Assembly (NCBI GenBank): GCA_022826045.1
Contig: JAJDVQ010000092.1
Coordinates: 33,551 to 97,550, forward strand
Source of the DNA: Acidimicrobiia bacterium
GTDB taxonomy: Bacteria > Actinomycetota > Acidimicrobiia > Acidimicrobiales > Poriferisodalaceae
DNA: 64,000 bases
Reading direction: 5' to 3'
The notes under the pieces are model-generated. The model searched no databases, had not been told where the DNA came from, and saw only the letters and a list, made by a program, of their open reading frames with translations. Of the stretch, positions 19,202 to 32,026 are shown one piece after another (the stretch's first letter is position 1; each line of letters opens with the position of its first letter). The position numbers and the translations under genes are program-made.

Positions 19202-21712
19202 TCAGCGGCGGCCGCGACGCCGGCCTGAACCCCGTCCGGACTGCTCGAGCTCAGGGCCGAGGTCGCCGTAGACGTCCTTCGCGATCTGCTCGAAATGCTC
19301 GCCGAACGAGACGTCCTCACGGGCAGTGCCGCTCGGTGCCGACGCGGCGGCGCCATCGCCATCGCCGACGGCAGCAGATGCATCTGCACCATCGCCTGCT
19401 GGCACTGCGGCGGCCGTCGGCGTGCGCGACCGGCGTGTGCCGTCGCCGCTGCCGCCCCGGTCGCGACCACGCCGCGGCGGCCCGCCGTCGTCGGCCCCGT
19501 CGGCGTCGCCCTCGGAGCCGCCGACCTGGGTCGGATCGGCCGGCGAGAGACTGATCTTGCCGTTGGGGTCGATCTCCTCGACGATCACGCTCACCACATC
19601 ACCGAGCTCGAGCACCTCCTCGACCGAGTTCAGCCGCCGGCGGCCGCCCAGCTTGGAGATGTGCAGCAACCCGTCGGTGCCGGGCAGCACATTCACGAAC
19701 GCGCCGAACTTGGTGATGTTGACCACACGGCCCTCGTAGGTGGCGCCCACGTCGGGCGTCGGCGGATTGACGATCAGCCGGACCTGCCGCTCAGCCTCTT
19801 CCACCACCCCACGGTCGGTAGCGCCGATGCTGACCGTGCCCACAGTGCCATCATCATCCACGTTGATGTCGGCACCGGTCTCCTCCTGGATGGAGTTGAT
19901 GACCTTGCCCCGCGGTCCGATGACCTCAGCGATCTTGTCGATCGGGATCTCGAAGCTGGTGATCTTCGGCGCCGTGGGGCCCACGTCGGGCCTCGGCTCG
20001 GCTATCGCGGCTCGCATGACCTCGAGGATCTGCAGGCGAGCCTGCCGGGCCTGCTGCAGCGCCTGAGCCAGCACCTCGGCGGGAATGCCGTCGATCTTGG
20101 TGTCGAGCTGCAGCGCCGTGATCGCGTCCTCGGTGCCGGCAACCTTGAAGTCCATGTCGCCGAAGGCGTCTTCGGCGCCGAGGATGTCGGTGAGCGTCAC
20201 GTACTTGCCGTCGGCGTACACCAGGCCCATCGCCACACCGGCGACGTGGTCCACGATCGGCACGCCGGCATCCATCAGCGACAGCGACGATGCGCACACC
20301 GACCCCATCGAGGTGGAGCCGTTGGAGCTGAGCACGTCGGACACCAGCCGGATCGCGTACGGGAAGTCTTCCTTGGAGGGGATGACCGGGAAGATCGCTC
20401 GCTCGGCGAGTGCGCCGTGGCCGATCTCGCGCCGCTTGGGGCCACGCATGAAGCCGGCCTCGCCGGTGGAGAACGGCGGGAAGTTGTAGTGATGCATGAA
20501 CCTGCGCCGGTCCTGAGGGTTCAGCGTGTCGACGATCTGCTCCATCCGGGACATCGCCAAGGTGGTGACGTTCAGCACCTGGGTCTCGCCGCGCTGGAAC
20601 AGGCCCGACCCGTGAGCGGTGCGACCGAGGTAACCCGCAACCGACGAGAGCGGCCGGACCTCATCCGTGGCGCGTCCATCGATACGGAAGCCGTCGGCCA
20701 CGATGCGCTCGCGCACGATCTCCTTCGACAGCGACCTGACGGCCTCGCGGATCTGATCGGTGGCGCCGTCAAGATCGGCGAAGTCGGCGGCAACCTCGTC
20801 GACCACAGCGCTGCTGGTCTCAGACTGTGCCGCCTCGCGGTCAGCCTTGTCGGCGATGGCCATCACCTCACGCATGCGATCGGCGGCGACCTCGCGCACG
20901 CGGTCGAGCACCTCGTCGGAGTAGTCCTTGCTGGACGTGTACTCCATCACCGAGATCGGCCCGGATTGCTCCTCGACCAGCCGACGCAGCGATTTCTGCA
21001 TCTCGATGATGTCGTCGATCCACTGCTTGGAGGCTTCGAGACCGCTCGCGAGCACGTCCTCGGTGACCTTCGGCGCGCCCTCGGCGTAGTACTCGAAGGC
21101 CTTCTCGGTGCCGCCGGCCTCCACCATCATCACGGCGATGTCGCCGCTGTCGAGCTGGCGACCGGCCACCACCATCTCGAACGTGGCGGCCTCGGACTCC
21201 TCGTGGGTGGCGAAGGGGATCCACTCGCCGTCGGTGGACCAGGCGATCCGCACGCCGGCGATCGGGCAGTCGAACGGGATGCCGCTCAGCCACAGAGCCG
21301 CCGATGCCCCGTTCAGCGCCACCAAGTCGTACGGGTTGACGTGGTCGGCGCCGAGGATCGTGCCCACGATGTGGGTGTCGTGGCGGTAGTCGCTCGGGAA
21401 GTTCGGCCGCAGCGGGCGGTCGATCAGCCGGCACGTGAGGATCGCGTCGTCGGACGCACGCCCCTCTCGCCGGAAGAACGAGCCGGGAATCCGGCCCACT
21501 GCGTACATGCGCTCCTCGATGTCGACGGTGAGCGGGAAGAACGATGCGCCGTCGCGTGGACGGCTCGACGCTGTTGCGGTGACGAGCACCTGCGTGTCGC
21601 CGATGCGGGACGTGACCGCCCCGTTTGCGAGCCCGGCAAGCACGCCGGTCTCGAAGGTGATGGTCTTGTCGGTGCCCGCGATGGGACCGGTGACCGAAAT
21701 GGCTTCAGCCAT
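19202..21712 (-). CDS. pnp: Polyribonucleotide nucleotidyltransferase (PNPase)
   Basis: Two RNase PH-like domains, KH (KIAEVIGPRGKVINSIQEETGADINVDDDGTV) and S1 (GATYEGRVVNITKFGAFVNVLPGTDGLLHISKL) domains. Confidence 0.97.
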   Translation of the reverse strand: MAEAISVTGPIAGTDKTITFETGVLAGLANGAVTSRIGDTQVLVTATASSRPRDGASFFPLTVDIEERMYAVGRIPGSFFRREGRASDDAILTCRLIDRPLRPNFPSDYRHDTHIVGTILGADHVNPYDLVALNGASAALWLSGIPFDCPIAGVRIAWSTDGEWIPFATHEESEAATFEMVVAGRQLDSGDIAVMMVEAGGTEKAFEYYAEGAPKVTEDVLASGLEASKQWIDDIIEMQKSLRRLVEEQSGPISVMEYTSSKDYSDEVLDRVREVAADRMREVMAIADKADREAAQSETSSAVVDEVAADFADLDGATDQIREAVRSLSKEIVRERIVADGFRIDGRATDEVRPLSSVAGYLGRTAHGSGLFQRGETQVLNVTTLAMSRMEQIVDTLNPQDRRRFMHHYNFPPFSTGEAGFMRGPKRREIGHGALAERAIFPVIPSKEDFPYAIRLVSDVLSSNGSTSMGSVCASSLSLMDAGVPIVDHVAGVAMGLVYADGKYVTLTDILGAEDAFGDMDFKVAGTEDAITALQLDTKIDGIPAEVLAQALQQARQARLQILEVMRAAIAEPRPDVGPTAPKITSFEIPIDKIAEVIGPRGKVINSIQEETGADINVDDDGTVGTVSIGATDRGVVEEAERQVRLIVNPPTPDVGATYEGRVVNITKFGAFVNVLPGTDGLLHISKLGGRRRLNSVEEVLELGDVVSVIVEEIDPNGKISLSPADPTQVGGSEGDADGADDGGPPRRGRDRGGSGDGTRRSRTPTAAAVPAGDGADASAAVGDGDGAAASAPSGTAREDVSFGEHFEQIAKDVYGDLGPELEQSGRGSGRRRGRR

Positions 21713-21744
21713 GTCTGCTCCTGTTGTGGGGTGGGGATCGGTGG

Positions 21745-22017
21745 TCAGCGCCGGAGGCCGAGCTTTGCGATCAAAGCCCGGTACCGCTCGACGTCGTTGG
21801 CGTTCAGGTAGTCGAGCAACCTGCGCCGACGTCCGACGAGCTTCAGCAGCCCTCGGCGGCTGTGGTGATCCTTGTGGTGGGTCTGGAGGTGTTCGGTGAG
21901 GTGCTCGATGCGTGCGCTCAACTGCGCCACCTGCACCTCTGGCGATCCGGTATCGGCCGGGTGATGACGGTGTCCATCGATCAGCGTGGCCGCTGGACTT
22001 GATCTCTTGGCACTCAT
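21745..22017 (-). CDS. rpsO: 30S ribosomal protein uS15
   Basis: [50 protein letters not shown]; upstream of pnp. Confidence 0.97.
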   Translation of the reverse strand: MSAKRSSPAATLIDGHRHHPADTGSPEVQVAQLSARIEHLTEHLQTHHKDHHSRRGLLKLVGRRRRLLDYLNANDVERYRALIAKLGLRR

Positions 22018-22080
22018 GCCTTTGCTGTATTCCCTCTGTGTTGCCGCCGCAGAGCCGGTGGGAGGCCTGCTGCGACGAAC

Positions 22081-22099
22081 CGGCCGGACAACCCGGCCG
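22081..22099. promoter_or_regulatory. 7-bp GC hairpin CGGCCGG-acaac-CCGGCCG in the ribF-rpsO intergenic leader
   Basis: Perfect inverted repeat read directly; located in the rpsO 5' region; function unknown. Confidence 0.35.
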
Positions 22100-22140
22100 T
22101 GATCTTCTGTCTCTTGTCAGCCGTGCAGGCTACCAGCGAG

Positions 22141-23085
22141 TCAGGTATGCAGGCACTTCGCGGCGTCTTCGATGTCGCGGCGAAGCTGGGCCTTCAGCTC
22201 GTCGATGCCGCCAAAGCGCCGCTCGGGCCGCAGCCTGCGCACAAAGCGGAGCTTGGCCGTCTCGTCGTAGAGATCGCCTCGAAACCCGATCAGGTGCGCC
22301 TCGATCAGCGAGCGCTCGGCGAACTCGTAGAAGGTGGGGCGACGGCCGATGTTGACCGCGGCGGGATACTGCGCACCGTCGGGGCGTGCGTACCAGGCCG
22401 CGTAGACGCCATCGGCGGGGATCTGCAGATCTGGCGTGGTGGGCAGGTTGGCGGTCGGCACCCCGATCTGCCGACCGCGCCGGTCGCCGACCGTCACGGT
22501 CCCGCGCACCTCGAACGGGCGCCCCAGCAACCGGTGCGCCCGCTCCACATCACCCGCCGCAAGCGCTTCGCGGATCGACGTGGACGAAATGACATCGCCG
22601 TCGCCGGTCATCTGCTTCACGAGCGGCAGGCCGACCACCTCGTAGCCGTAGCTGGCGCCCACCTGGCGCAGCGTCTCGATGTTGCCGCGCCGTCCCCTGC
22701 CGAAGTGGAAATCGGCGCCGACCACCACGGCTCGGGCAGACAGGCAGTTGACCAGGATCCCGTGCGCGAACTCCTCAGCGGGCACCGCAGCTTGGGCTTC
22801 GTCGAAGGTGACGACCAGCGTGTAGTCCACACCAGTCTCGGCGAGCAGCTCGAGCTTGTGGTCGAGATCGCACAGCAGCTTGGGCGCCGATTCGGGCCGG
22901 ACCACCGTCGCCGGGTGCCGGTCGAAGGTCACGACCGCGGTCGAGCATCCACGCTCGGCGGCCAGGCGGTGCATCTCGGAGACCACCGTGCGGTGCCCCC
23001 GGTGGACGCCATCGTACTCGCCGACGGTCACCACGCTGCCGTGGTCGAGCACCGGACACCAGTCCAAGTCGCGGACGACCTCCAT
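22141..23085 (-). CDS. ribF: Bifunctional riboflavin kinase / FAD synthetase
   Basis: SVVTVGEYDGVHRGHRTVV...GADFHFGRGRRGNI...STSIREALAAGDVERAHRLLGRPF...GVPTANL. Confidence 0.95.
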   Translation of the reverse strand: MEVVRDLDWCPVLDHGSVVTVGEYDGVHRGHRTVVSEMHRLAAERGCSTAVVTFDRHPATVVRPESAPKLLCDLDHKLELLAETGVDYTLVVTFDEAQAAVPAEEFAHGILVNCLSARAVVVGADFHFGRGRRGNIETLRQVGASYGYEVVGLPLVKQMTGDGDVISSTSIREALAAGDVERAHRLLGRPFEVRGTVTVGDRRGRQIGVPTANLPTTPDLQIPADGVYAAWYARPDGAQYPAAVNIGRRPTFYEFAERSLIEAHLIGFRGDLYDETAKLRFVRRLRPERRFGGIDELKAQLRRDIEDAAKCLHT

Positions 23086-23148
23086 GAGCCCAACGCTACT
23101 GTCGCCGGGCCGCGCTGACGTTGCCGGACCGGGGGCCGGCAGGCCGGC

Positions 23149-24012
23149 TCAGGACGGCAGCACGGTGGCGCGCAGACGGTTGCCAGCTCGCTCGTGGACC
23201 CCGATGAGCGCTCCGTCGGGGTCAACGAGCGCCCACGGCCCCGCACCGTCGTAGCGATCTGCGTCGAGGTGGGCGCCGCTGCGGGCCCGACCCGCTTCGT
23301 CGGGGCTCAGGCGAATCTGGCCGAGATCCCGCACGAGCTCTGCGGGCTCGTGCAGCGCGGCGTCGGCGACCGGTGCCGCCTCGGACTCCGTGAAGGCGCC
23401 GCTGCGCGTCCGCCGCAACGACCGCACATGCGCGCCGCCGCCGAGTGCAGCGCCCAAGTCGGCACCGAGCGACCTCACATAAGTACCCGCAGCACACTCG
23501 ACATGGGCCCGGTAGACCAGCGGATCGTCGGTGGGGCGAGTGTCGAAGCGGTAGACCTTGACCTCGCGTGGCTCGCGCGCCGCCGTCTGGCCCGCGCGGG
23601 CGATCTCGTGCAACCGGCGCCCGGCGACACGCACGGCAGACACCATCGGCGGCAGCTGCGAGATCGTGCCGACGAAGTCCGCTGCCGCGTCGGCGACCTC
23701 GGCGGGGTCGAGGCGCATGTCATGGGTCGCAACGGTCTCGCCGGCCGCATCCAGCGTGGCGGTCGTGACGCCGAAGACGATGTCGCACTCGTAGGTCTTG
23801 CGGCCTGCGGTGGCGAAGCGCAGCAGGCGGGTGGCATTGCCGATGCCGATCACGAGCACACCGGCAGCCGAGGGATCGAGCGTGCCGGCGTGCCCGATGC
23901 GGCGCTCGCCGAAGCGGCGGCGGGCCATGGCGACCACGTCGTGGGACGTAGGTCCCGCCGGCTTGTCGACGATGAGCGCGCCATGGACGGTCGGGGGGCG
24001 GCGTCGCGCCAT
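23149..24012 (-). CDS. truB: tRNA pseudouridine(55) synthase
   Basis: GALIVDKPAGPTSHDVVAMARRRFGERRIGHAGTLDPSAAGVLVIGIG...TYVRSLGADLG. Confidence 0.96.
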   Translation of the reverse strand: MARRRPPTVHGALIVDKPAGPTSHDVVAMARRRFGERRIGHAGTLDPSAAGVLVIGIGNATRLLRFATAGRKTYECDIVFGVTTATLDAAGETVATHDMRLDPAEVADAAADFVGTISQLPPMVSAVRVAGRRLHEIARAGQTAAREPREVKVYRFDTRPTDDPLVYRAHVECAAGTYVRSLGADLGAALGGGAHVRSLRRTRSGAFTESEAAPVADAALHEPAELVRDLGQIRLSPDEAGRARSGAHLDADRYDGAGPWALVDPDGALIGVHERAGNRLRATVLPS

Positions 24013-24413
24013 CAGCGCTCGTCGTGCTCGTCCCGCTCGGCGGCGATGCCTGCCAGCAGGTCGTCGATGCGTTCGGCCTCGACCGCCGAATAGTCGCGCC
24101 GAAAACGCAGCGCCGGCGTCCGCCGCAAGCTCGTCCGGGCACCGAGGGCTCGCTGCAGCCGGTGGTGGTGCTCGTCGAATGCCGCCGCTGCCGCATCGTC
24201 GTCATCGGGGTCGCGCACGTCGTAGTGGACGACGGCCAAGGTCAGCTCGCGGTCCACATCCACGCCGGTGATGACGACACCCTCGAACGCTTCGTCGAGC
24301 CGTTCCATCTCCGACGCCACGACGCTGCGCACCAGCGTCCCGACGCGATCTGTGCGCTCGTACCGGTGCGCAGTCGGCATCGAGCGCCTCCGGCTGCGGG
24401 GGCGACGAGCCAT
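24012..24413 (-). CDS. rbfA: Ribosome-binding factor A
   Basis: Small protein between truB and infB; VASEMERLDEAFEGVVITGVDVDRELTLAVVHYDV...LRRTPALRFRRDYSAVEAERIDDLL. Confidence 0.88.
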   Translation of the reverse strand: MARRPRSRRRSMPTAHRYERTDRVGTLVRSVVASEMERLDEAFEGVVITGVDVDRELTLAVVHYDVRDPDDDDAAAAAFDEHHHRLQRALGARTSLRRTPALRFRRDYSAVEAERIDDLLAGIAAERDEHDER

Positions 24414-24418
24414 GTCTC

Positions 24419-27250
<2,832 letters not shown>

Positions 27251-27337
27251 GCGGTCGGTCTTTCTGTCGAGTTCTGGTGCGTCGCCCGACGGGGCTGACG
27301 GAATGTAGCGGGGACGCGACGAAGAGGGCTATCGGCC

Positions 27338-28633
27338 TCAGGACGTCGCCGGGTCCGATCGAAGGGTACTGGGGTCGGTGAGAGCCTCTGCAGGGATTTC
27401 CGGGGCGGTTGCCTCTTCGGGGGCGGTGACGGGCGCACCTTCGGCGGCAGTGTCGGATGCCGTCTGGAGAGCGACGGAGGGAGCACCGTTGGGAGCGCCG
27501 TCGGCGGAGGAGTCGACCTCGGCCTGCTCAGTGACCGCTTCAGACCACTGCCCTGCGGTAATGGCCTCGCTGCCGTCGGCCGGAACCCACGTCTGCTCGC
27601 CTGTCTCGGGGTCAGTCACCCACTCGCCCTCGGCCCAGTCCTCGCCGCCATAGCCGGCCTCCTCCTCGGCGATCTGTGTCTCGCTCTTGATGTCGATACG
27701 CCAGCCGGTGAGCCGCGCGGCCAATCGGGCATTCTGGCCTTCACGGCCGATCGCCAGTGACAGCTGGTGATCGGGCACGATCACCTCGGCAACTCCCCGC
27801 TCGGAGTGAAAGCGAACCTCACGCACCCTCGCCGGGGACAGGGCCTTGGCCACAAAATCGTGCAAGTCGTCGGAGAACGGGACGATGTCGATCTTCTCGC
27901 CGCGCAGTTCATTCACCACCTGGCGAACGCGGCTGCCGCGGGCTCCCACGCACGCACCGACCGGATCGATATTGGGGTCGTTCGACCACACGGCGATCTT
28001 GGTTCGATGCCCGGGCTCGCGGGCGCACGCCTTCATCTCCACGACGCCGTCGGAGATCTCGGGGACCTCCAGCTTGAACAGCTCGCGGATCAGACCGGGG
28101 TGCGTGCGCGATACGACGATCTGGGGGCCCTTGGCGGTCTTGCGGACCTCGACGATGTACGCCTTGAGGCGGCTGTTCGGCTCAGGCCGCTCATAGGGGA
28201 CCTGCTCGGACTGAGGCAGCAGCGCCTCGACGCGGCCCAGATCCAGCAGGGTGTAGCGCGCATCGTTCTGCTGGATGATGCCGGTGACGATGTCGCCCTC
28301 GCGCCCGGCGTACTCGTCGTACTTCATGTCGCGCTCGACTTCGCGAATGCGCTGGTTGAGCACTTGGCGCACGGTCTGGGCGACGATGCGACCCAGATCG
28401 TGCGGCGTGTCGTCCCATTCGCGCACCACATTGCCGAGCTCGTCGACTTCCTGCGCGTACACAGTGATGTTGAACGACTCGTCGATGATGACGTAGGCCT
28501 GCTCGGCGGAACCCTCGCGGCGCTTGTAGGCCGATTCGAGGCCGTTTGCGACTGCTTCGAGAAGCACTTCGGTGGTCATGCCCTTCTCGGCGGCGAGTGC
28601 CTGGAGCGCTTCCATGATCTCCGGGCTGTTCAT
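27338..28633 (-). CDS. nusA: Transcription termination/antitermination factor NusA
   Basis: [39 protein letters not shown]...S1/[33 protein letters not shown]. Confidence 0.96.
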   Translation of the reverse strand: MNSPEIMEALQALAAEKGMTTEVLLEAVANGLESAYKRREGSAEQAYVIIDESFNITVYAQEVDELGNVVREWDDTPHDLGRIVAQTVRQVLNQRIREVERDMKYDEYAGREGDIVTGIIQQNDARYTLLDLGRVEALLPQSEQVPYERPEPNSRLKAYIVEVRKTAKGPQIVVSRTHPGLIRELFKLEVPEISDGVVEMKACAREPGHRTKIAVWSNDPNIDPVGACVGARGSRVRQVVNELRGEKIDIVPFSDDLHDFVAKALSPARVREVRFHSERGVAEVIVPDHQLSLAIGREGQNARLAARLTGWRIDIKSETQIAEEEAGYGGEDWAEGEWVTDPETGEQTWVPADGSEAITAGQWSEAVTEQAEVDSSADGAPNGAPSVALQTASDTAAEGAPVTAPEEATAPEIPAEALTDPSTLRSDPATS

Positions 28634-29364
28634 CGTCGCTGCCTTTCTGTGGGTGTGCTGCCGGACTTGCTGTGGCTGTTGGCGCCGGGCACGGGTTTGG
28701 ACGGCCGCCGCGCACCCCACTCAAAGGTGGTGCGCGCCTTGGAAATGTCGTTGTAGGGCACCGTCATCGGCTGGCCGATGGGCCCGGGCTGGGCCCGATG
28801 GGCCCCTTCGGCACTGCCGGACTGCGCGTCTTCGGCGCCGACAGACAGCTCTTCGACCTGCACGCAGACCCCGCTGGCATCGGCGCCGGTGATCTCGCCG
28901 ACGATGCGTCGCCGGGGCGATCCGCTCGTGCGGATCACGACCCGCTCGCCGACGGCACCCGCAAAGTGCTCCGGGCGCAGCAGCTTGCGCTCGAGCCCGG
29001 GGCTGGAGACTTCGAGCACGTACCGGCCCTCGATCATGTCTGCGGCATCCAGCTCTGCTGACAGCCGACGGCTGAGCCGACCGAGCTCCTCGACGCCGAC
29101 CGCTCCCCCGGCGGCTGCCGAAGCCAGCACCACGAGCGTCCCGCCCCGCCATTGCACGTCGTACAGAGCGCAACCGGCCTCGTCTGCGACGGGACCTGCG
29201 AGCTCGGCGATGACCGATGGGTGCACACCGTGCTGGGCACTTTTCAGGGCGGTGTTGGGGGCGCGCGAGCTGTCACACTCGGCCTCGCGCTGCGAAGCAG
29301 TTCCGCAGCCGACGCCGGGCTTCGCAGTCTTGGGGGCGCGCGAGGCCGCAGCAGTGTCCGTCAT
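28630..29364 (-). CDS. rimP: Ribosome maturation factor RimP
   Basis: YVLEVSSPGLERKLLRPEHFAGAVGERVVIRT; upstream of nusA; start inferred inside ORF 28630..29442. Confidence 0.9.
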   Translation of the reverse strand: MTDTAAASRAPKTAKPGVGCGTASQREAECDSSRAPNTALKSAQHGVHPSVIAELAGPVADEAGCALYDVQWRGGTLVVLASAAAGGAVGVEELGRLSRRLSAELDAADMIEGRYVLEVSSPGLERKLLRPEHFAGAVGERVVIRTSGSPRRRIVGEITGADASGVCVQVEELSVGAEDAQSGSAEGAHRAQPGPIGQPMTVPYNDISKARTTFEWGARRPSKPVPGANSHSKSGSTPTERQRR

Positions 29365-29538
29365 CGCAACCTCCCTGCTCGTGTCGCCTCGGCCGACATG
29401 GGTACTGTGCCTGCGGAATGAGCGCTTGCAGCCGAAGCGCATGCGCAGAGCCCATGACCAGCCGAAACTGTCCTGAACGCTCCACGCTACCAGTGAGTTC
29501 GGAGGCTCAGATACCGCCTTCGACCGGCGGCGCGAGGG

Positions 29539-30750
29539 CTACCGGCGCCGGATGAGGGCGACTCGTTCGGCTGCGTGGTTGACGTCGTCGCCCTGGGCGC
29601 TGATCAGCGCCGCACGGTCGGCTTCAGCCGCGTCGGCCGCACCCTTCTCAGCCCGCGCGAGCGCCGCATCGGCCCCGTCGGCCGCCACGACCTTGGCCCA
29701 ACCCACGAGCGCGTCAACCATGCCGCTCTCAGGAACCACCGCGACCACCTGTCCCTTGACGAACAGGTGCCCGCGCGCGCGTCCCGCCGCGATGCCCAAG
29801 TCGGCGCTGCGAGCCTCGCCTGGCCCGTTCACCACGCATCCCATCACCGCGACCTGCACTGGCAGGTCGAGATCGGCGAATGCCTCTTGGGCCTCGTGCG
29901 CGACGGCAATCACATCGACCTCGGCCCGGCCGCAGGAGGGACAGGCGACGAGATCGGTGCCGCTTCGCTCCCGCAGCCCCAAGGCCTCCAGCAACTGCCG
30001 GCCCGCCGCTGCCTCTTCGACCGGGTCGGCTGTCAGGCTGTAGCGGATGGTGTCCCCGATGCCCTCGTTCAGCAGGGTCGCGATGCCCGCTGTGGCCTTG
30101 ACCAGGCCGGCGGGCGGGGGTCCCGCCTCGGTGACGCCGAGATGCAAGGGGAAATCGACTTCGTCGGCGAGCATCCGATAGGACTCCACCATCAACGTCA
30201 CATCGCTCGCCTTCACCGAGATCTTGACGTCGCTGAAGCCCACCTCGGAGAAGTAGCCGAGTTCGCGTTTGGCGGACTCCACCAGCGCTGCGGGGGTCAT
30301 GCCGAATCGGGCTTCGATATCGGGGTCGAGCGAGCCGCCGTTGACGCCGATGCGGATCGGCACGCCGCGATCGCCCGCTTCGGTGGCTACAGCACGTATC
30401 TGGTCCGGCTTGCGGATGTTGCCGGGGTTCAGCCGCAGGCAGGCGACCCCGGCATCGAGTGCAGCCAGCGCGAGCCGGTACTGGAAGTGAATGTCGGCAA
30501 CCAGCGGAACCGGCGACCGGGGCACGATCTGTGCCAGTGCCTCGACGGCGGCGACGTCGTTGGCGGTGCAGCGGACGACGTCGGCTCCCGCACCGGCCAG
30601 CGCGTAGATCTGAGCAAGGGTGCCCTCGACGTCTGCGGTCTTGGTGGTGGTCATCGACTGCACCGAGATGGGCGCACCGCCCCCGACGGGGACACCGCCG
30701 ACATGCACCTGCCGGGTGCGGCGTCGTTCGTAGCTGCGAGGCAGGCTCAT
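29539..30750 (-). CDS. ispG: 4-hydroxy-3-methylbut-2-enyl-diphosphate synthase
   Basis: RRRTRQVHVGGVPVGGGAPISVQSMTTTKTADVEGTLAQI...LVACPSCGRAEVD...MGCVVNGPGEA. Confidence 0.96.
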   Translation of the reverse strand: MSLPRSYERRRTRQVHVGGVPVGGGAPISVQSMTTTKTADVEGTLAQIYALAGAGADVVRCTANDVAAVEALAQIVPRSPVPLVADIHFQYRLALAALDAGVACLRLNPGNIRKPDQIRAVATEAGDRGVPIRIGVNGGSLDPDIEARFGMTPAALVESAKRELGYFSEVGFSDVKISVKASDVTLMVESYRMLADEVDFPLHLGVTEAGPPPAGLVKATAGIATLLNEGIGDTIRYSLTADPVEEAAAGRQLLEALGLRERSGTDLVACPSCGRAEVDVIAVAHEAQEAFADLDLPVQVAVMGCVVNGPGEARSADLGIAAGRARGHLFVKGQVVAVVPESGMVDALVGWAKVVAADGADAALARAEKGAADAAEADRAALISAQGDDVNHAAERVALIRRR

Positions 30751-30763
30751 GGCGGGGATGGCA

Positions 30764-32026
30764 TCACAGGTTGATCGGGTTGGCGATATCGAGATACAGC
30801 AGGCCGACCCCCAAGAACGTGAGCAGCGCCATCACGGCAATCGCGAGGGGTGCCAGTGCCCGTGGGTCGATCATGTAACGGGCACGCCCGCCGCGCTCGC
30901 GCCAGCGCTCGTAGGTGGCGACTGCTGCATGACCGCCGTCGAACGGCGGCAACGGGATCATGTTGAAGACCCCCACGAAGACATTGACCAACGCGAACAA
31001 CGCGAAACGCTCCGACCACCCCCACGATGCGTCGGAGCCCACCTGCACGATGCCGAAGACCGACAGCGGGCGAGTGCTCAGATCCTCGTTTGCCGACGGG
31101 TCGCCCGGCGGGGACAGGATGCGATCCACGACGTCGTCGAAGTTCGAGATCAGCACCCAGATGCTGGTGACCGAATTGGCAATCGACGTGCCGAGGTCGG
31201 CAAACGACCGGCCGATCGCAGCAGGCAGCGGGACGGTCTCGTACAGGATCGCCGCCTCGGCACGCACGCCCAGCAGGCCCGATCCCGTCTCAGGGTTTGT
31301 CGCCAACGTGGTCTCGGCGCTTCGGTTGACGCCGCCGCGCTCGATCTCGAGCAGCACCTGTTCACCGGGCCGGGACTGGATCTGGGACACGAAGTCGTTC
31401 CAATCCTCGGTGGCAACGCCATTGACCGCCACGACGCGATCTCCCACCTCGACGCCAGCCGCGCTTGCGGGCAGGACGATGCCGTCTCGCGTGCTCATGA
31501 CCTCGGCGACCTGCCAGCGATTCGAGCCGTAGTCGGGCGCGCCGAGGACCGAATGCAGCAGCCCGAATGCGACCAGCGCCATGCACAGGTGCATGAGCGA
31601 TCCCGCACACACCACCAGCAGCCGGCGCGGATAGCTCTGCGCGCGGAACGAGCGACGCTCGTCGGTGGGGTCGACCGTGTCGGCGCGCGACATGCCGATG
31701 ATGCGCACGTAGGCACCCAGCGGCAAGACCCGCAAGCCGTAGGTGGTCTCGCCTCGCCGCATGCTCCACAGCCGCGGGCCGAAGCCCAGGAAGAAATCCG
31801 TGACCTTCATGCCGACCACGCGGGCGGTGACGTAGTGGCCCAGCTCGTGCATCAGCAGCACACCGGCGAGGACTGCTGCCGCACCGACAGCCAGCGGCCA
31901 CTGCCAAGCCAGGCAAACGAGCACTACGAGGGCCGCGATCCACCCGAGCCCGCGCACCGCAGGACTCTGCGCAGTGGAGTGCTGGGCCGCCTCGGATCCG
32001 AACTCGTCGGTCGAGTGGCCCTTCAT
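30764..32026 (-). CDS. M50 site-2 protease (RseP-like) with PDZ domain
   Basis: LLMHELGHYVTARVVGMKV...GFGPRLWSMRRGETTYGLRVLPLGAYVRI...NMIPLPPFDGGHA. Confidence 0.93.
   Translation of the reverse strand: MKGHSTDEFGSEAAQHSTAQSPAVRGLGWIAALVVLVCLAWQWPLAVGAAAVLAGVLLMHELGHYVTARVVGMKVTDFFLGFGPRLWSMRRGETTYGLRVLPLGAYVRIIGMSRADTVDPTDERRSFRAQSYPRRLLVVCAGSLMHLCMALVAFGLLHSVLGAPDYGSNRWQVAEVMSTRDGIVLPASAAGVEVGDRVVAVNGVATEDWNDFVSQIQSRPGEQVLLEIERGGVNRSAETTLATNPETGSGLLGVRAEAAILYETVPLPAAIGRSFADLGTSIANSVTSIWVLISNFDDVVDRILSPPGDPSANEDLSTRPLSVFGIVQVGSDASWGWSERFALFALVNVFVGVFNMIPLPPFDGGHAAVATYERWRERGGRARYMIDPRALAPLAIAVMALLTFLGVGLLYLDIANPINL

Noticed and set aside
19295-21811. 838-aa plus-strand ORF
   Set aside because: Fully antisense to pnp; Arg/His/Gly-rich composition typical of shadow ORFs in high-GC DNA; no recognisable motif
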